Shown here piece by piece: positions 7,132-13,550 of a stretch of 14,399 nucleotides of DNA. Position numbers and translations under genes: made by a program. Below the pieces are notes generated by a model that worked only from the letters and a program-made list of their open reading frames with translations, searched no databases and was not told where the DNA came from. This DNA is from Eggerthellaceae bacterium (GTDB lineage Bacteria; Actinomycetota; Coriobacteriia; Coriobacteriales; Eggerthellaceae). The stretch lies in NCBI GenBank assembly GCA_900754495.1, contig CAAEDC010000261.1, positions 1 through 14,399 of the forward strand. The letters are read 5' to 3'. Positions within the stretch are counted from its first letter, which is position 1. Every line of letters starts with the position of its first letter.

Positions 7132-7164
7132 AATATCCCTTTTCAAGAAAGATGAACGTACAGA

Positions 7165-7325
7165 TCGTTCGTAGCGTCAGCGAGAAGCTGAGAGGTGCCT
7201 CTGAGCCGTGGGATCGTGCAGGCGCCGCGTACTTCGGTACGCAAGCCTGCGGGATCGCGCGGCTCAGAGGCGCATCGCGGCTTCGCAGCGTCGAGCAGTT
7301 TCGCCGGTCGGCAGACCGGCGAAAC
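7165..7325 (+). repeat. Structured intergenic element E1 (long TTCG-capped hairpin plus 12-bp hairpin)
   Basis: This element fills most of the gap between the XRE-cupin 2 stop and ligase 2. Read on the plus strand it has a 20-base block TCGTTCGTAGCGTCAGCGAG (7165-7184) and a long imperfect stem spanning 7185-7283. The stem includes a perfect 11-bp part (7197-7207 with 7261-7271) and is capped by GCGTAC-TTCG-GTACGC (7227-7242). Then follow CGCAGCGTCG (7284-7293) and a second, perfect 12-bp hairpin 7298-7309/7314-7325 with loop GGCA. It is homologous to E2 at an exact offset of 812. Neither strand has a T tract after the stems, so it is not a normal intrinsic terminator. The strand is given as plus because G.T pairs and purine-purine mismatches in the stem favour it. 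Identity unknown: structured RNA or extragenic palindromic repeat. Confidence 0.8.
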
Positions 7326-7328
7326 AAA

Positions 7329-7889
7329 CTACTCCGCAATGATGGTGATGAATTTGGCCACCTTGTCACCGTGGCAGCGCTGGCCATGGGGATGCATCGG
7401 ATTGAAGTAGATGCTGTCCCATTGGTTCAAGACGATCTCCTTGTCATCGAAGACGACCGTGATCGACCCCTCGATGACGAAGTTGAACTCCTGGCCGCGA
7501 TGCGTCACGAGTTTGGCGGGCTCGTCCGACGGATCGAGGACGACCAGCAGCGGCTGCATGATCTTGTCCGCGAAGCGCCACGCCATGTCGTCGTAATGGT
7601 AACCCGGGTAGCGATCGACTTCCTTGCCCTCGCCGCGGCGCACGACATGGTAGGTGTCGAGTTTGGCGGCGGTGCCGGTGAGGATCTCGGTGAACTCGAC
7701 GCCGAACTCGCGTGCCATATGGTAGATGGCCGAGATCGGCACGTCGGCGCCGGTCTCCTCCCACTTCAGGTACGTCTCGACCGGGACATCGAGCTCGGCC
7801 GCCATGTCCTCGACGGACACGTCGCACGCCTCGCGCAAGCCCTTGATACGCTCGCCGATCTCGTGGAGCTCCTGCTCGTCTTCAGGCAT
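7329..7889 (-). CDS. XRE-cupin transcriptional regulator 2
   Basis: A 186-residue regulator. Residues about 9-72 form an XRE helix-turn-helix domain (GERIKGLREACDVSVEDMAA, then VPVETYLKWEETG and a conserved FGVEFTEILTG end). Residues about 105-186 form a cupin domain: HRGQEFNFVIEGSITVVF (His130, Glu134) and the second motif WDSIYFNPMHPHG (His166, His168). Such proteins commonly bind a small molecule or metal in the cupin barrel and control the adjacent operon. AGGA stands nine bases before ATG 7889. It is paralogous to regulator 1 at 13550-14134, and each regulator gene is followed by an acyl-CoA ligase gene, which suggests that each senses the ligase's acid or acyl-CoA; that is inference. 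The gene is bracketed by structured elements E2 (before) and E1 (after). Confidence 0.9.
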   Translation of the reverse strand: MPEDEQELHEIGERIKGLREACDVSVEDMAAELDVPVETYLKWEETGADVPISAIYHMAREFGVEFTEILTGTAAKLDTYHVVRRGEGKEVDRYPGYHYDDMAWRFADKIMQPLLVVLDPSDEPAKLVTHRGQEFNFVIEGSITVVFDDKEIVLNQWDSIYFNPMHPHGQRCHGDKVAKFITIIAE

Positions 7890-7976
7890 CAGACAATCCT
7901 TTCAACTACACATCAAGATGGTGAAAGAGGGACGGCCGGTATTTCGCAATCCCTTCAACAACAAGACGGAACCATC

Positions 7977-8137
7977 TCGTTCGTAACGTCAGCGAGGGTT
8001 TCCGCGGTGCCGGAGATTCGTCCGATCGCGGGGGCGAAGCGTACTTCGGTACGCGAGTCCCCGGGATCGGACGAAGATCCGGTGCCGCGGGAAGCCGCAG
8101 CGTCGGCAACTTCCGTTGGCCGGCAGGCCAACGGAAC
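7977..8137 (+). repeat. Structured intergenic element E2, homologue of E1
   Basis: This is the second copy, in the 252-base gap between the gamma-subunit stop and XRE-cupin 2. Plus-strand layout: TCGTTCGTAACGTCAGCGAG (7977-7996), long stem 7997-8095 containing CCGCGG pairs (8002-8007/8085-8090) and a perfect 11-bp part (8017-8027 with 8065-8075), cap GCGTAC-TTCG-GTACGC (8039-8054), CGCAGCGTCG (8096-8105), and an 11-bp hairpin 8111-8121/8126-8136 with loop GGCA. It aligns to E1 without an indel; by hand count about 68% of the first 129 positions agree, and most arm differences are compensated. The remaining gap, 7890-7976, is the leader of XRE-cupin 2 and contains a near-duplicate of its ribosome-binding region (7894-7909 and 7947-7962). 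Confidence 0.8.
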
Positions 8138-8141
8138 CCCC

Positions 8142-8678
8142 TTAAGCCTCCATGCCGATGCGCAGGGCCTGCTTGTTCAGCTCGAGCATCTGCGCCTTGC
8201 GGGCGGGAACGCACTTCTCCATCGCCTTGAAGAGCGTCTCCTCCTCGCAGAAGCGGGTCTCGGCCCACAGGCGTCCAGCACAGATGATGTTGGCGAGCTG
8301 CTTGAAGCCGGCGTCCTCGGCCATCTGCGTGGCGGGAAGCTCGATGATCTTGGCCTGCGGGGCCTCGGGGACGCTGCCGATCAGCGTCATGTCCGCGACG
8401 ACGACGCCGCCGTCGGTCACGACGGGGGCGAACTTGTCGATCGAGGGCTGGTTCATCGCGATGAGGGCGTCCGGCGCGAGCACGAGCGGGCTGCCTATGG
8501 GCTCGTCGGACAGGCACACGCTGCAGTTAGCGGTGCCGCCGCGCATCTCGGGGCCGTAAGAGGGCAGCCAGGAGACCTGGCGATCCTCGATGAGGCCGGC
8601 ATAGGCGATCAGCTTGCCGGCGAACAGCAGGCCCTGGCCGCCGAATCCGGCCAGCACCACGTTAAGCGTGCGGCTCAT
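8142..8678 (-). CDS. 2-oxoacid:ferredoxin oxidoreductase gamma subunit
   Basis: A 178-residue gamma subunit of the pyruvate/2-oxoacid:ferredoxin oxidoreductase family (KorC/VorC-like). The N-terminal Rossmann-like motif GFGGQG is at 11-16 after a hydrophobic strand, followed by the family-typical SWLPSYGPEMRGGTANCSV segment, ALIAMNQPS and DKFAPVVTDGGVVV. In these enzymes the gamma domain helps bind CoA and complete the active-site assembly with the alpha and beta subunits. ATG 8678 overlaps the beta-subunit TGA in an ATGA junction, so the two are translationally coupled; the longer open frame upstream of this ATG lies inside the beta gene and is spurious. The protein is cytoplasmic, with no iron-sulphur motif of its own. 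It is the last of the four oxidoreductase subunits, and element E2 begins five bases after its stop codon. Confidence 0.93.
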   Translation of the reverse strand: MSRTLNVVLAGFGGQGLLFAGKLIAYAGLIEDRQVSWLPSYGPEMRGGTANCSVCLSDEPIGSPLVLAPDALIAMNQPSIDKFAPVVTDGGVVVADMTLIGSVPEAPQAKIIELPATQMAEDAGFKQLANIICAGRLWAETRFCEEETLFKAMEKCVPARKAQMLELNKQALRIGMEA

Positions 8679-9520
8679 CGGTCGCCTCCTTCCTTCTCGG
8701 GATGGGCGATGGGGCAATCGGCGGCGCGGGCGGCAGCCGCCTCGGCGGCGTTGGCGTACCCGTCGGCGACGACGTCCTTGTACACGCCCAGCGGATAGTA
8801 CGGAAGCATGTTCTCGCGCATCCACGCGAACGACTGCTGGGGAGTCATGCCCCAGTTGGTCGGGCACGTGGCCACGACCTCGACGAGCGAGTAGCCCAGG
8901 CCGTCGCGTTGCGTCTCGAAGGCCTTTTTGATGGCCTTCTTGGCCTTGCGCACGTTCTTGGGGCTGTCGACCGTGACGCGCTCGAGGTACGCGACGCCGT
9001 CGAGGGAGCTCAGAAGCTCGCACACGCGGATCGGGTAGCCAGCGGTGTCGACATCGCGGCCGTAGGGGCTCGTCTGCGTCACCTGGTTCGGCAGGCTGGT
9101 CGGCGCCATCTGGCCGCCCGTCATGCCGTAGATGGCGTTGTTGATGAAGATGACGGTGATGTTCTCGCCGCGCGTCGCCGCATGGACGGTCTCGGCCATG
9201 CCGATCGACGCCAGGTCACCGTCGCCCTGGTAGGCGAACACGATGTTTTCGGGATGGACGCGCTTGACGCCGGTCGCCACCGCGGGGGCGCGGCCATGTG
9301 CGGCCTCGATCATGTCGCAGCCGAAGAAGTTGTACGCCATGACCGAGCAGCCGACCGGCGCGATGCCGACGGTGTCGCCCTCGATGCCGAGCTCGTCGAT
9401 GACCTTGGCCACCAGGCGGTTGACGATGCCGTGCGTGCAGCCGGGGCAGTAGTTGGTCACCACGGGCAGAAGCGCATGGGGGCGCTCGAACACGACCTTC
9501 TCCTCTTTCTGATCAGCCAT
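8675..9520 (-). CDS. 2-oxoacid:ferredoxin oxidoreductase beta subunit (TPP-binding)
   Basis: A 281-residue catalytic subunit that binds thiamine pyrophosphate, on which the 2-oxoacid is decarboxylated. The TPP signature runs from GDGD (99-102) to the conserved asparagines at 127-128 (FINNAIYGMTGGQ). Near the N-terminus is the family motif YCPGCTHGI with Cys25 and Cys28, and a further GCS/GCD pair lies around residues 57-68. The C-terminus, with ADCPIAHPEKEGG, is slightly longer than in many homologues. ATG 9520 is preceded by AAAGGAGG at about nine bases and lies two bases beyond the alpha-subunit stop; the upstream open frame is within the alpha gene. Substrate specificity cannot be read off the subunit. 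Its assignment to a branched-chain or aromatic 2-oxoacid enzyme follows from the VorB-like partner and the ligases, and is inference. Confidence 0.93.
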   Translation of the reverse strand: MADQKEEKVVFERPHALLPVVTNYCPGCTHGIVNRLVAKVIDELGIEGDTVGIAPVGCSVMAYNFFGCDMIEAAHGRAPAVATGVKRVHPENIVFAYQGDGDLASIGMAETVHAATRGENITVIFINNAIYGMTGGQMAPTSLPNQVTQTSPYGRDVDTAGYPIRVCELLSSLDGVAYLERVTVDSPKNVRKAKKAIKKAFETQRDGLGYSLVEVVATCPTNWGMTPQQSFAWMRENMLPYYPLGVYKDVVADGYANAAEAAAARAADCPIAHPEKEGGDR

Positions 9521-9522
9521 GC

Positions 9523-10608
9523 CTACTCCCCTCCTTTCGCGGAATCGATGGAAGCGGCCATCTCGCGGATCTTGCCCAGCACCTCGTCCGGCGTGGGTAT
9601 GACGCCGCCGGTGCGGCCGTAGAACTCGACCGGGCGCGCGCCGTTGACGACCAGGCGCACGTCGTCGACCATCTGGCCCATGCTCATCTCGACGGACAGA
9701 TAGGCCTTGGCGGTCGGGGTTGTCGCCTTGATGGCGTCCTCCGGGAAGGGCCACAGGGTGATGGGCCTGATGAGACCGGCCTTGATGCCTTCGTCGCGCG
9801 CGGCGCGCACGGCGGAGCGGCAGATGCGGCTCGTGGCGCCGAACGCGACGAGCACGATCTCGGCGTCCTCGACGAGGAACGTCTCGGCGCGCTGCTCCTC
9901 GGCCTGGATCTGCTCGTAGCGCTTATAGCGCTCGATGTTGAGATCCTCGAGGTCCTCGGCCGTCAGGTACAGCGAGTTGGTGATGTTGTGCGGGCGCTTG
10001 TTCTTATGGCCGTCGGTCGCCCACGGCTTGGCGGGCAGATCCTCCGGGGCGATCGCCTCGGGGAGCACGACGGGCTCCATCATCTGACCGAGCATACCGT
10101 CGGCGAGGATCATGACCGGGGTGCGGTAGCGGTCCGCCACATCGAACGCGTCGAAGATCAGATCGGCCATCTCCTGCACCGTCGCGGGCGCGAACACGAC
10201 CAGGCGATGGTCGCCATGGCCCATCGCGCGCGTCGCCTGCCAGTAGTCGGACTGGGACGGCTGGATGCCGCCGAGGCCCGGACCGCCGCGCTGGACGTTG
10301 ATGATGACGCCGGGCAGGTCGCTGCCCGACATATAGGAGACGCCCTCGCCCTTGAGGGACACGCCCGGGCTCGAGGACGACGTCATCGCGCGCGCGCCGG
10401 CGGAAGCGGCGCCGTACACCATGTTGATCGCGGCGATCTCGCTTTCAGCCTGCAGGTAGGTGCCTCCCACCTTGGGCATGCGCTTCGCCATGTAGGCCGC
10501 AAGCTCGGTCTGCGGCGTGATCGGATACCCGAAGAAGAAGCGGCATCCCGCGCGGATCGCGCTCTCCGCGAGAGCCTCGTTGCCCTTCATCAAAACTTTC
10601 TCTGCCAT
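9523..10608 (-). CDS. vorB: 2-oxoacid:ferredoxin oxidoreductase alpha subunit, VorB-like
   Basis: A 361-residue alpha subunit. The protein matches, from memory, proteins annotated as 3-methyl-2-oxobutanoate dehydrogenase subunit VorB: GNEALAESAIRAGCRFFFGY leading to PITPQTEL near the N-terminus, QAESEIAAINMVYGAASAGA, TSSSSPGVSLKGEG, and the GGPGLGGIQPSQSDYWQATR loop. A C-terminal transketolase-like domain ends in LSVEMSMGQMVDDVRL. The complex oxidises a 2-oxoacid with CoA to acyl-CoA, CO2 and reduced ferredoxin, or runs in reverse. ATG 10608 has GAGG eight bases upstream, overlapping the ferredoxin gene's stop. VOR, KOR and related enzymes share this architecture, so the exact substrate (2-oxoisovalerate, 2-oxoglutarate or an aryl pyruvate) remains open. 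Confidence 0.9.
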   Translation of the reverse strand: MAEKVLMKGNEALAESAIRAGCRFFFGYPITPQTELAAYMAKRMPKVGGTYLQAESEIAAINMVYGAASAGARAMTSSSSPGVSLKGEGVSYMSGSDLPGVIINVQRGGPGLGGIQPSQSDYWQATRAMGHGDHRLVVFAPATVQEMADLIFDAFDVADRYRTPVMILADGMLGQMMEPVVLPEAIAPEDLPAKPWATDGHKNKRPHNITNSLYLTAEDLEDLNIERYKRYEQIQAEEQRAETFLVEDAEIVLVAFGATSRICRSAVRAARDEGIKAGLIRPITLWPFPEDAIKATTPTAKAYLSVEMSMGQMVDDVRLVVNGARPVEFYGRTGGVIPTPDEVLGKIREMAASIDSAKGGE

Positions 10609-10613
10609 AGCAT

Positions 10614-10820
10614 CTACCTCATTACCGTGATAGCCACGTCCGGACACATCGTCGCGCACGAGCAGCAACCCGTGCAGCGCTCCTCATCCACGCATCGCGC
10701 GGGATGGTAGCCCTTGGCTGTGATGACGTCGTGGTCAAGCTCGATGATGCCCACCGGGCACGCATCGACGCACAGGCCGCAGCCCTTGCAGAAGCCGTCG
10801 TCTACGCTGATCCTCGCCAT
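10614..10820 (-). CDS. 2-oxoacid:ferredoxin oxidoreductase delta subunit, 2[4Fe-4S] ferredoxin
   Basis: A 68-residue ferredoxin-like subunit with two CxxCxxCxxxCP motifs: CKGCGLCVDACP near residues 11-22 and CTGCCSCATMCP near 49-60. Together they bind two [4Fe-4S] clusters and pass electrons from the TPP centre of the complex to free ferredoxin. The length is normal for delta subunits of four-subunit VOR/KOR enzymes. ATG 10820 is preceded by AGAAGG about five bases upstream. It is the first of the oxidoreductase genes in transcription order, lying 58 bases after the P-loop ATPase gene and five bases before the alpha subunit. The longer open frame to 11243 lies antiparallel inside the ATPase gene region and is spurious. 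Confidence 0.95.
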   Translation of the reverse strand: MARISVDDGFCKGCGLCVDACPVGIIELDHDVITAKGYHPARCVDEERCTGCCSCATMCPDVAITVMR

Positions 10821-10878
10821 AATCGCCTTCTCTCGTCTTATCTTGGCGCCGCGCCGTTGCGGCAGCGGACGCAGTTGC

Positions 10879-11652
10879 CTATTCCCATGGAGCCAGTACG
10901 TATAATCCCATACCGTACAGCGGCGCGCCGTCGAGCATCTGTCGAATGCGGGCGGTTTCCCGGTCGGCGATGCCCTGATCGAGCCCCTTCGGCATGGTCG
11001 CGAACAGAAGCGGCAGCCCGACCGCGTCGGCGCACGACCGCGCGAAGGGGATGCCCTCCGCGATCGTGTCGAGCGTCGTGTCGGACTTGAGATGCGTGTT
11101 GCCCACGACCGCCGTGGCTGACAGGTGGCTCGCCTCCTCGATCTCGCGCAGGAAGGCGACCGCCTCCTCCGGCGTATGCTCGAAACCGCGCTGGCGGTTG
11201 ACGACGTAGAGCATCCCGTATCCGGCGGCCTCGATGGCGGCACTGAACCGCCCGAGCACCGTGGCGCCCGAATCGTCCCCGCCCGCGTCGATGATCAAAA
11301 GACGCGGCTTCCCGGCTTCGCCGGCATCGCGGGACGCCCACTCGATCGCGCCCGCCGTCTCGTTGGTGATGCTCGGGCCGTCCACGTTGGAGCGCGCATA
11401 CACCGGCTCGATGAGCCTCACGCCCGCTCCTTCGAGCACCGCCTTGTAATCGCTCGAGCGGAAATACGGGTTGACCACATCCATGTCCGACAGCACGACG
11501 TCCCAGCCGGCGCGCGCCGCGTCGATCGCCAGGCTCACCGACAAGCTCGTCTTGCCGACCCCGTAGTGTCCGCAGACGATGGTGATCGGCGCGAGGAGCG
11601 CCGCGATGCCGTCGAACCCGACCGATAGGCTCTGTCCCTCGGGCGCATCCAC
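10879..11652 (-). CDS. P-loop ATPase, MinD/ParA-like, in the oxidoreductase operon
   Basis: A 257-residue P-loop NTPase resembling the CobQ/MinD/ParA group. Walker A is GHYGVGKTS (28-36), a switch-like segment is SDMDVVNPYFRSSD (55-68), and Walker B is LLIIDAGGD (118-126). It lacks the CxxC pair of Mrp/NBP35 iron-sulphur carriers and has only scattered cysteines, so an Fe-S scaffold role is not supported. It also lacks the KGG form of the ParA Walker A. GTG 11652 is the likely start: its G is shared with the TAG of ligase 1 (TAGTG), and GGAGGG stands nine bases before it; no ATG gives the N-terminus. Its place between ligase 1 and the delta subunit implies a job in assembling, activating or regulating the enzyme. 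That role is unproven. Confidence 0.88.
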   Translation of the reverse strand: MDAPEGQSLSVGFDGIAALLAPITIVCGHYGVGKTSLSVSLAIDAARAGWDVVLSDMDVVNPYFRSSDYKAVLEGAGVRLIEPVYARSNVDGPSITNETAGAIEWASRDAGEAGKPRLLIIDAGGDDSGATVLGRFSAAIEAAGYGMLYVVNRQRGFEHTPEEAVAFLREIEEASHLSATAVVGNTHLKSDTTLDTIAEGIPFARSCADAVGLPLLFATMPKGLDQGIADRETARIRQMLDGAPLYGMGLYVLAPWE

Positions 11653-13436
11653 TAGATAAGGCCCTCCGGCACCTCGCGCTCCTTGCGCTCGTCCGCCTCG
11701 CGGATAGCGGCGCGGCGGATCTTGCCGTTGACCGTCTTGGGAAGCGCGTCGACGTACTCGATGATGCGCGGGTACTTGTAAGGCGCCGTGCGTTGCTTGA
11801 CCCAGTGCTGCAGCTCCTCGGTCAGCACGTCGCCGCCCTTGAAGCCGTCCGTCAGGACGACCGTCGCCTTGACGGCCAGGCCGCGCACCGGATCCGGCAC
11901 GCCCGTCACCGCGCATTCGCGGACGGCGTCGTGCTCGAGCAGGGCGCTTTCGACCTCGAAGGGGCCGATGCGGTAGCCGCTCGACTTGATGACGTCGTCG
12001 TTGCGGCCGACGTACCAGTAGTAGCCGTCCTCGTCACGCCATGCGGTGTCGCCGGTGTGGTACCAGCCGTCGTGCATGGCCGCGTTGGTCTTCGCTTCGT
12101 CGCGGTAGTACTCCATCATGATGCCCGCCATCTTCTCGCGGACGTCGATGCACACCTCGCCGGTCTCGCCCTTGTCGCACGGCGTGCCGTCGGGGCGGAG
12201 GATCTCGATATGGTACAGCGGCACGGGCTTGCCCATCGAGCCGGGCTTGGGCGTGCTGCCCTTGAGGTTGGCGATGGTGAGCGGCGTCTCGGTCTGGCCG
12301 AAGCCCTCGAAGATCGTCAGGCCCGTGTGCTCCTTCCAGAACGCGAAGAGATCGGGATTGAGCGCCTCGCCGGCGGTCGTCGAGTATTTGAGCGAGGAGA
12401 GGTCGTAGCGGTCGATGTTCTCCTGCATCATCATTCGGTACATCGTCGGGGGGCAGCACAGCGTGGTCACGCGGTACTTCCCGATCAGGGTCAGGATCTC
12501 GGACGGATGGAAGCGGTCGAAGTCGTACGTGAACACGCACGCCTCCATCAGCCACTGGCCGTAGTACTTGCCCCAGACGGCCTTGCCCCAGCCCGTGTCG
12601 GCGATCGTGAAGTGCAGGCCCTCGGGATCGACGTTGTGCCAATGCTTGGCGGTGACGAGATGCGCGATGGCGTACTCCGAGTCGTGCAGGACCATCTTGG
12701 GGTTGCCCGAGGTGCCCGACGAGAAGTACATGAGCATCGGATCGCGCGCGAGCGTGGGCCTGCGAACGAACTCCTCGGACGCGGCGCGCACGCCCGTGTT
12801 GAAGTCGAGCCACCCCTCGCGCTCGATGCCGGCGGCGCAGATGCCCTCCGGGCCGGAGAGCGCCGGGCCGATGAGCTCGTCTTCGGGCAGGATCGGCTTG
12901 TTGTCCGCATCGACCGGCGTGAGGCCGCCGCCGGCACCGTTCACCAGGATCTTCGTCTCGACGGACGGACACGTTCCGGCGACGTTGTCGATGATGTCGG
13001 CGATCTCGCCCACCGACGTGGAGATGATCGCCTTGATGGAGGCGCCGTTCAAGCGGTACTCGAGGTCGTGCTCCTTGAGCATGAACGTCGCGGGCACCAT
13101 GACCGCACCGAGCTTGGCCAGCGCGGTGGCGACGAACCAGAACTGGTAGTGACGGCGCAGGATGACCATGACCATGTCGCCCCTGCCGACGCCCTGAGCG
13201 GCGAGGAAGTTCGCGGTCTTGTCCGACCAGCGCTTCATCTCGCCGAACGTGAAGAAGTGCTCCTCCCCTTCGGGATTGCACCACACCATGGCGCGGCGGT
13301 CGGGATCGTTCACGGCGATGTCGTCGACGACGTCGTAGCCGAAGTTGAAATCCTCCGGGCAGTTGACCTTGAAGGATTCGAGCTGGCCGTCTGCGGCGTA
13401 GCCTTCCTCGACGAAGCGCAGATTGATGTTTCTCAT
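11652..13436 (-). CDS. AMP-forming acyl-CoA ligase 1 (acyl/aryl-acid CoA synthetase)
   Basis: A 594-residue adenylate-forming ligase, paralogous to ligase 2, making acyl-CoA, AMP and pyrophosphate from an organic acid, CoA and ATP. Motifs are complete: YFSSGTSGNPK (237-247), GEALNP (356-361), GFGQTET (378-384), TGD (461-463), the hinge region RNDDVIKSSGYRIGPFEVES (478-497) and catalytic Lys572 in NGKIRR. It carries an insert of about 38 residues at 167-204 (Gly-rich, then acidic, PEDELIGPALSG) that ligase 2 lacks. ATG 13436 begins MRNINLRF; AGGA lies ten bases upstream, and the frame's upstream extension overlaps spacer hairpins and the regulator gene, so it is discarded. It follows XRE-cupin 1 and overlaps the ATPase start by one base. 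A reverse, ATP-yielding direction is possible but not implied by sequence. Confidence 0.92.
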   Translation of the reverse strand: MRNINLRFVEEGYAADGQLESFKVNCPEDFNFGYDVVDDIAVNDPDRRAMVWCNPEGEEHFFTFGEMKRWSDKTANFLAAQGVGRGDMVMVILRRHYQFWFVATALAKLGAVMVPATFMLKEHDLEYRLNGASIKAIISTSVGEIADIIDNVAGTCPSVETKILVNGAGGGLTPVDADNKPILPEDELIGPALSGPEGICAAGIEREGWLDFNTGVRAASEEFVRRPTLARDPMLMYFSSGTSGNPKMVLHDSEYAIAHLVTAKHWHNVDPEGLHFTIADTGWGKAVWGKYYGQWLMEACVFTYDFDRFHPSEILTLIGKYRVTTLCCPPTMYRMMMQENIDRYDLSSLKYSTTAGEALNPDLFAFWKEHTGLTIFEGFGQTETPLTIANLKGSTPKPGSMGKPVPLYHIEILRPDGTPCDKGETGEVCIDVREKMAGIMMEYYRDEAKTNAAMHDGWYHTGDTAWRDEDGYYWYVGRNDDVIKSSGYRIGPFEVESALLEHDAVRECAVTGVPDPVRGLAVKATVVLTDGFKGGDVLTEELQHWVKQRTAPYKYPRIIEYVDALPKTVNGKIRRAAIREADERKEREVPEGLI

Positions 13437-13459
13437 GTGATCGGTTTCCTTTGCTGAAG

Positions 13460-13550
13460 GGGCGCGGCGCGCCCGGATGGGTGGATTCGACGGTCGAAGG
13501 GCGTTTGCCCATTCCGGAAACAAGGTTCGGGAAACGGAGTGGCAAACGCC
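13460..13550. repeat. Three inverted repeats between XRE-cupin 1 and ligase 1
   Basis: The 113-base gap is largely palindromic. GGCGTTTGCC (13500-13509) and GGCAAACGCC (13541-13550) are perfect 10-bp arms, with the right arm touching the TAG stop of the regulator gene. Inside them CATTCCG and CGGAGTG continue the stem with one bulged base. TTCGAC-G-GTCGAA lies at 13486-13498 and GGGCGCG-G-CGCGCCC at 13460-13474. No T tract follows on the minus strand, so full termination is doubtful; partial termination or RNA processing inside the operon is plausible. The sequence is not homologous to elements E1 and E2, though its position just after a regulator stop is the same. Confidence 0.55.

Noticed and set aside
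7129..7146. TTG 7146 as start of ligase 2
   Set aside because: No Shine-Dalgarno precedes it, and its second and third codons form the AAAAGGG that serves GTG 7131.
5377..7155. Long plus-strand open frame of 592 codons opposite ligase 2
   Set aside because: It is antiparallel to a gene with all ligase motifs and owes its openness to GC-rich codon bias; its product is low-complexity (Arg, Leu, Val, Asp) with no domain.
7900..7947. Possible 15-codon leader peptide with a TTG start in the XRE-cupin 2 leader
   Set aside because: The Shine-Dalgarno-like GAAGGGA directly abuts the TTG, leaving no usable spacing, and the peptide shows no regulatory codon run.
7165..8137. E1 and E2 as ordinary rho-independent terminators
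   Set aside because: No T tract follows the stems on either strand, and the long-stem size, invariant cap and flanking conserved blocks are not terminator features.
7165..8137. E1 and E2 as a CRISPR array or insertion-sequence ends
   Set aside because: There are only two copies 812 bases apart with a regulator gene between, no short spaced repeats and no transposase gene.
8675..9754. N-terminal extension of the beta subunit frame up to 9754
   Set aside because: The added residues lie inside the alpha gene and are Arg/Gly-rich; ATG 9520 has a good binding site and family-like start.
11793..13457. Plus-strand open frame of 554 codons opposite ligase 1
   Set aside because: Same composition artefact as the frame opposite ligase 2; no binding site or recognisable domain.
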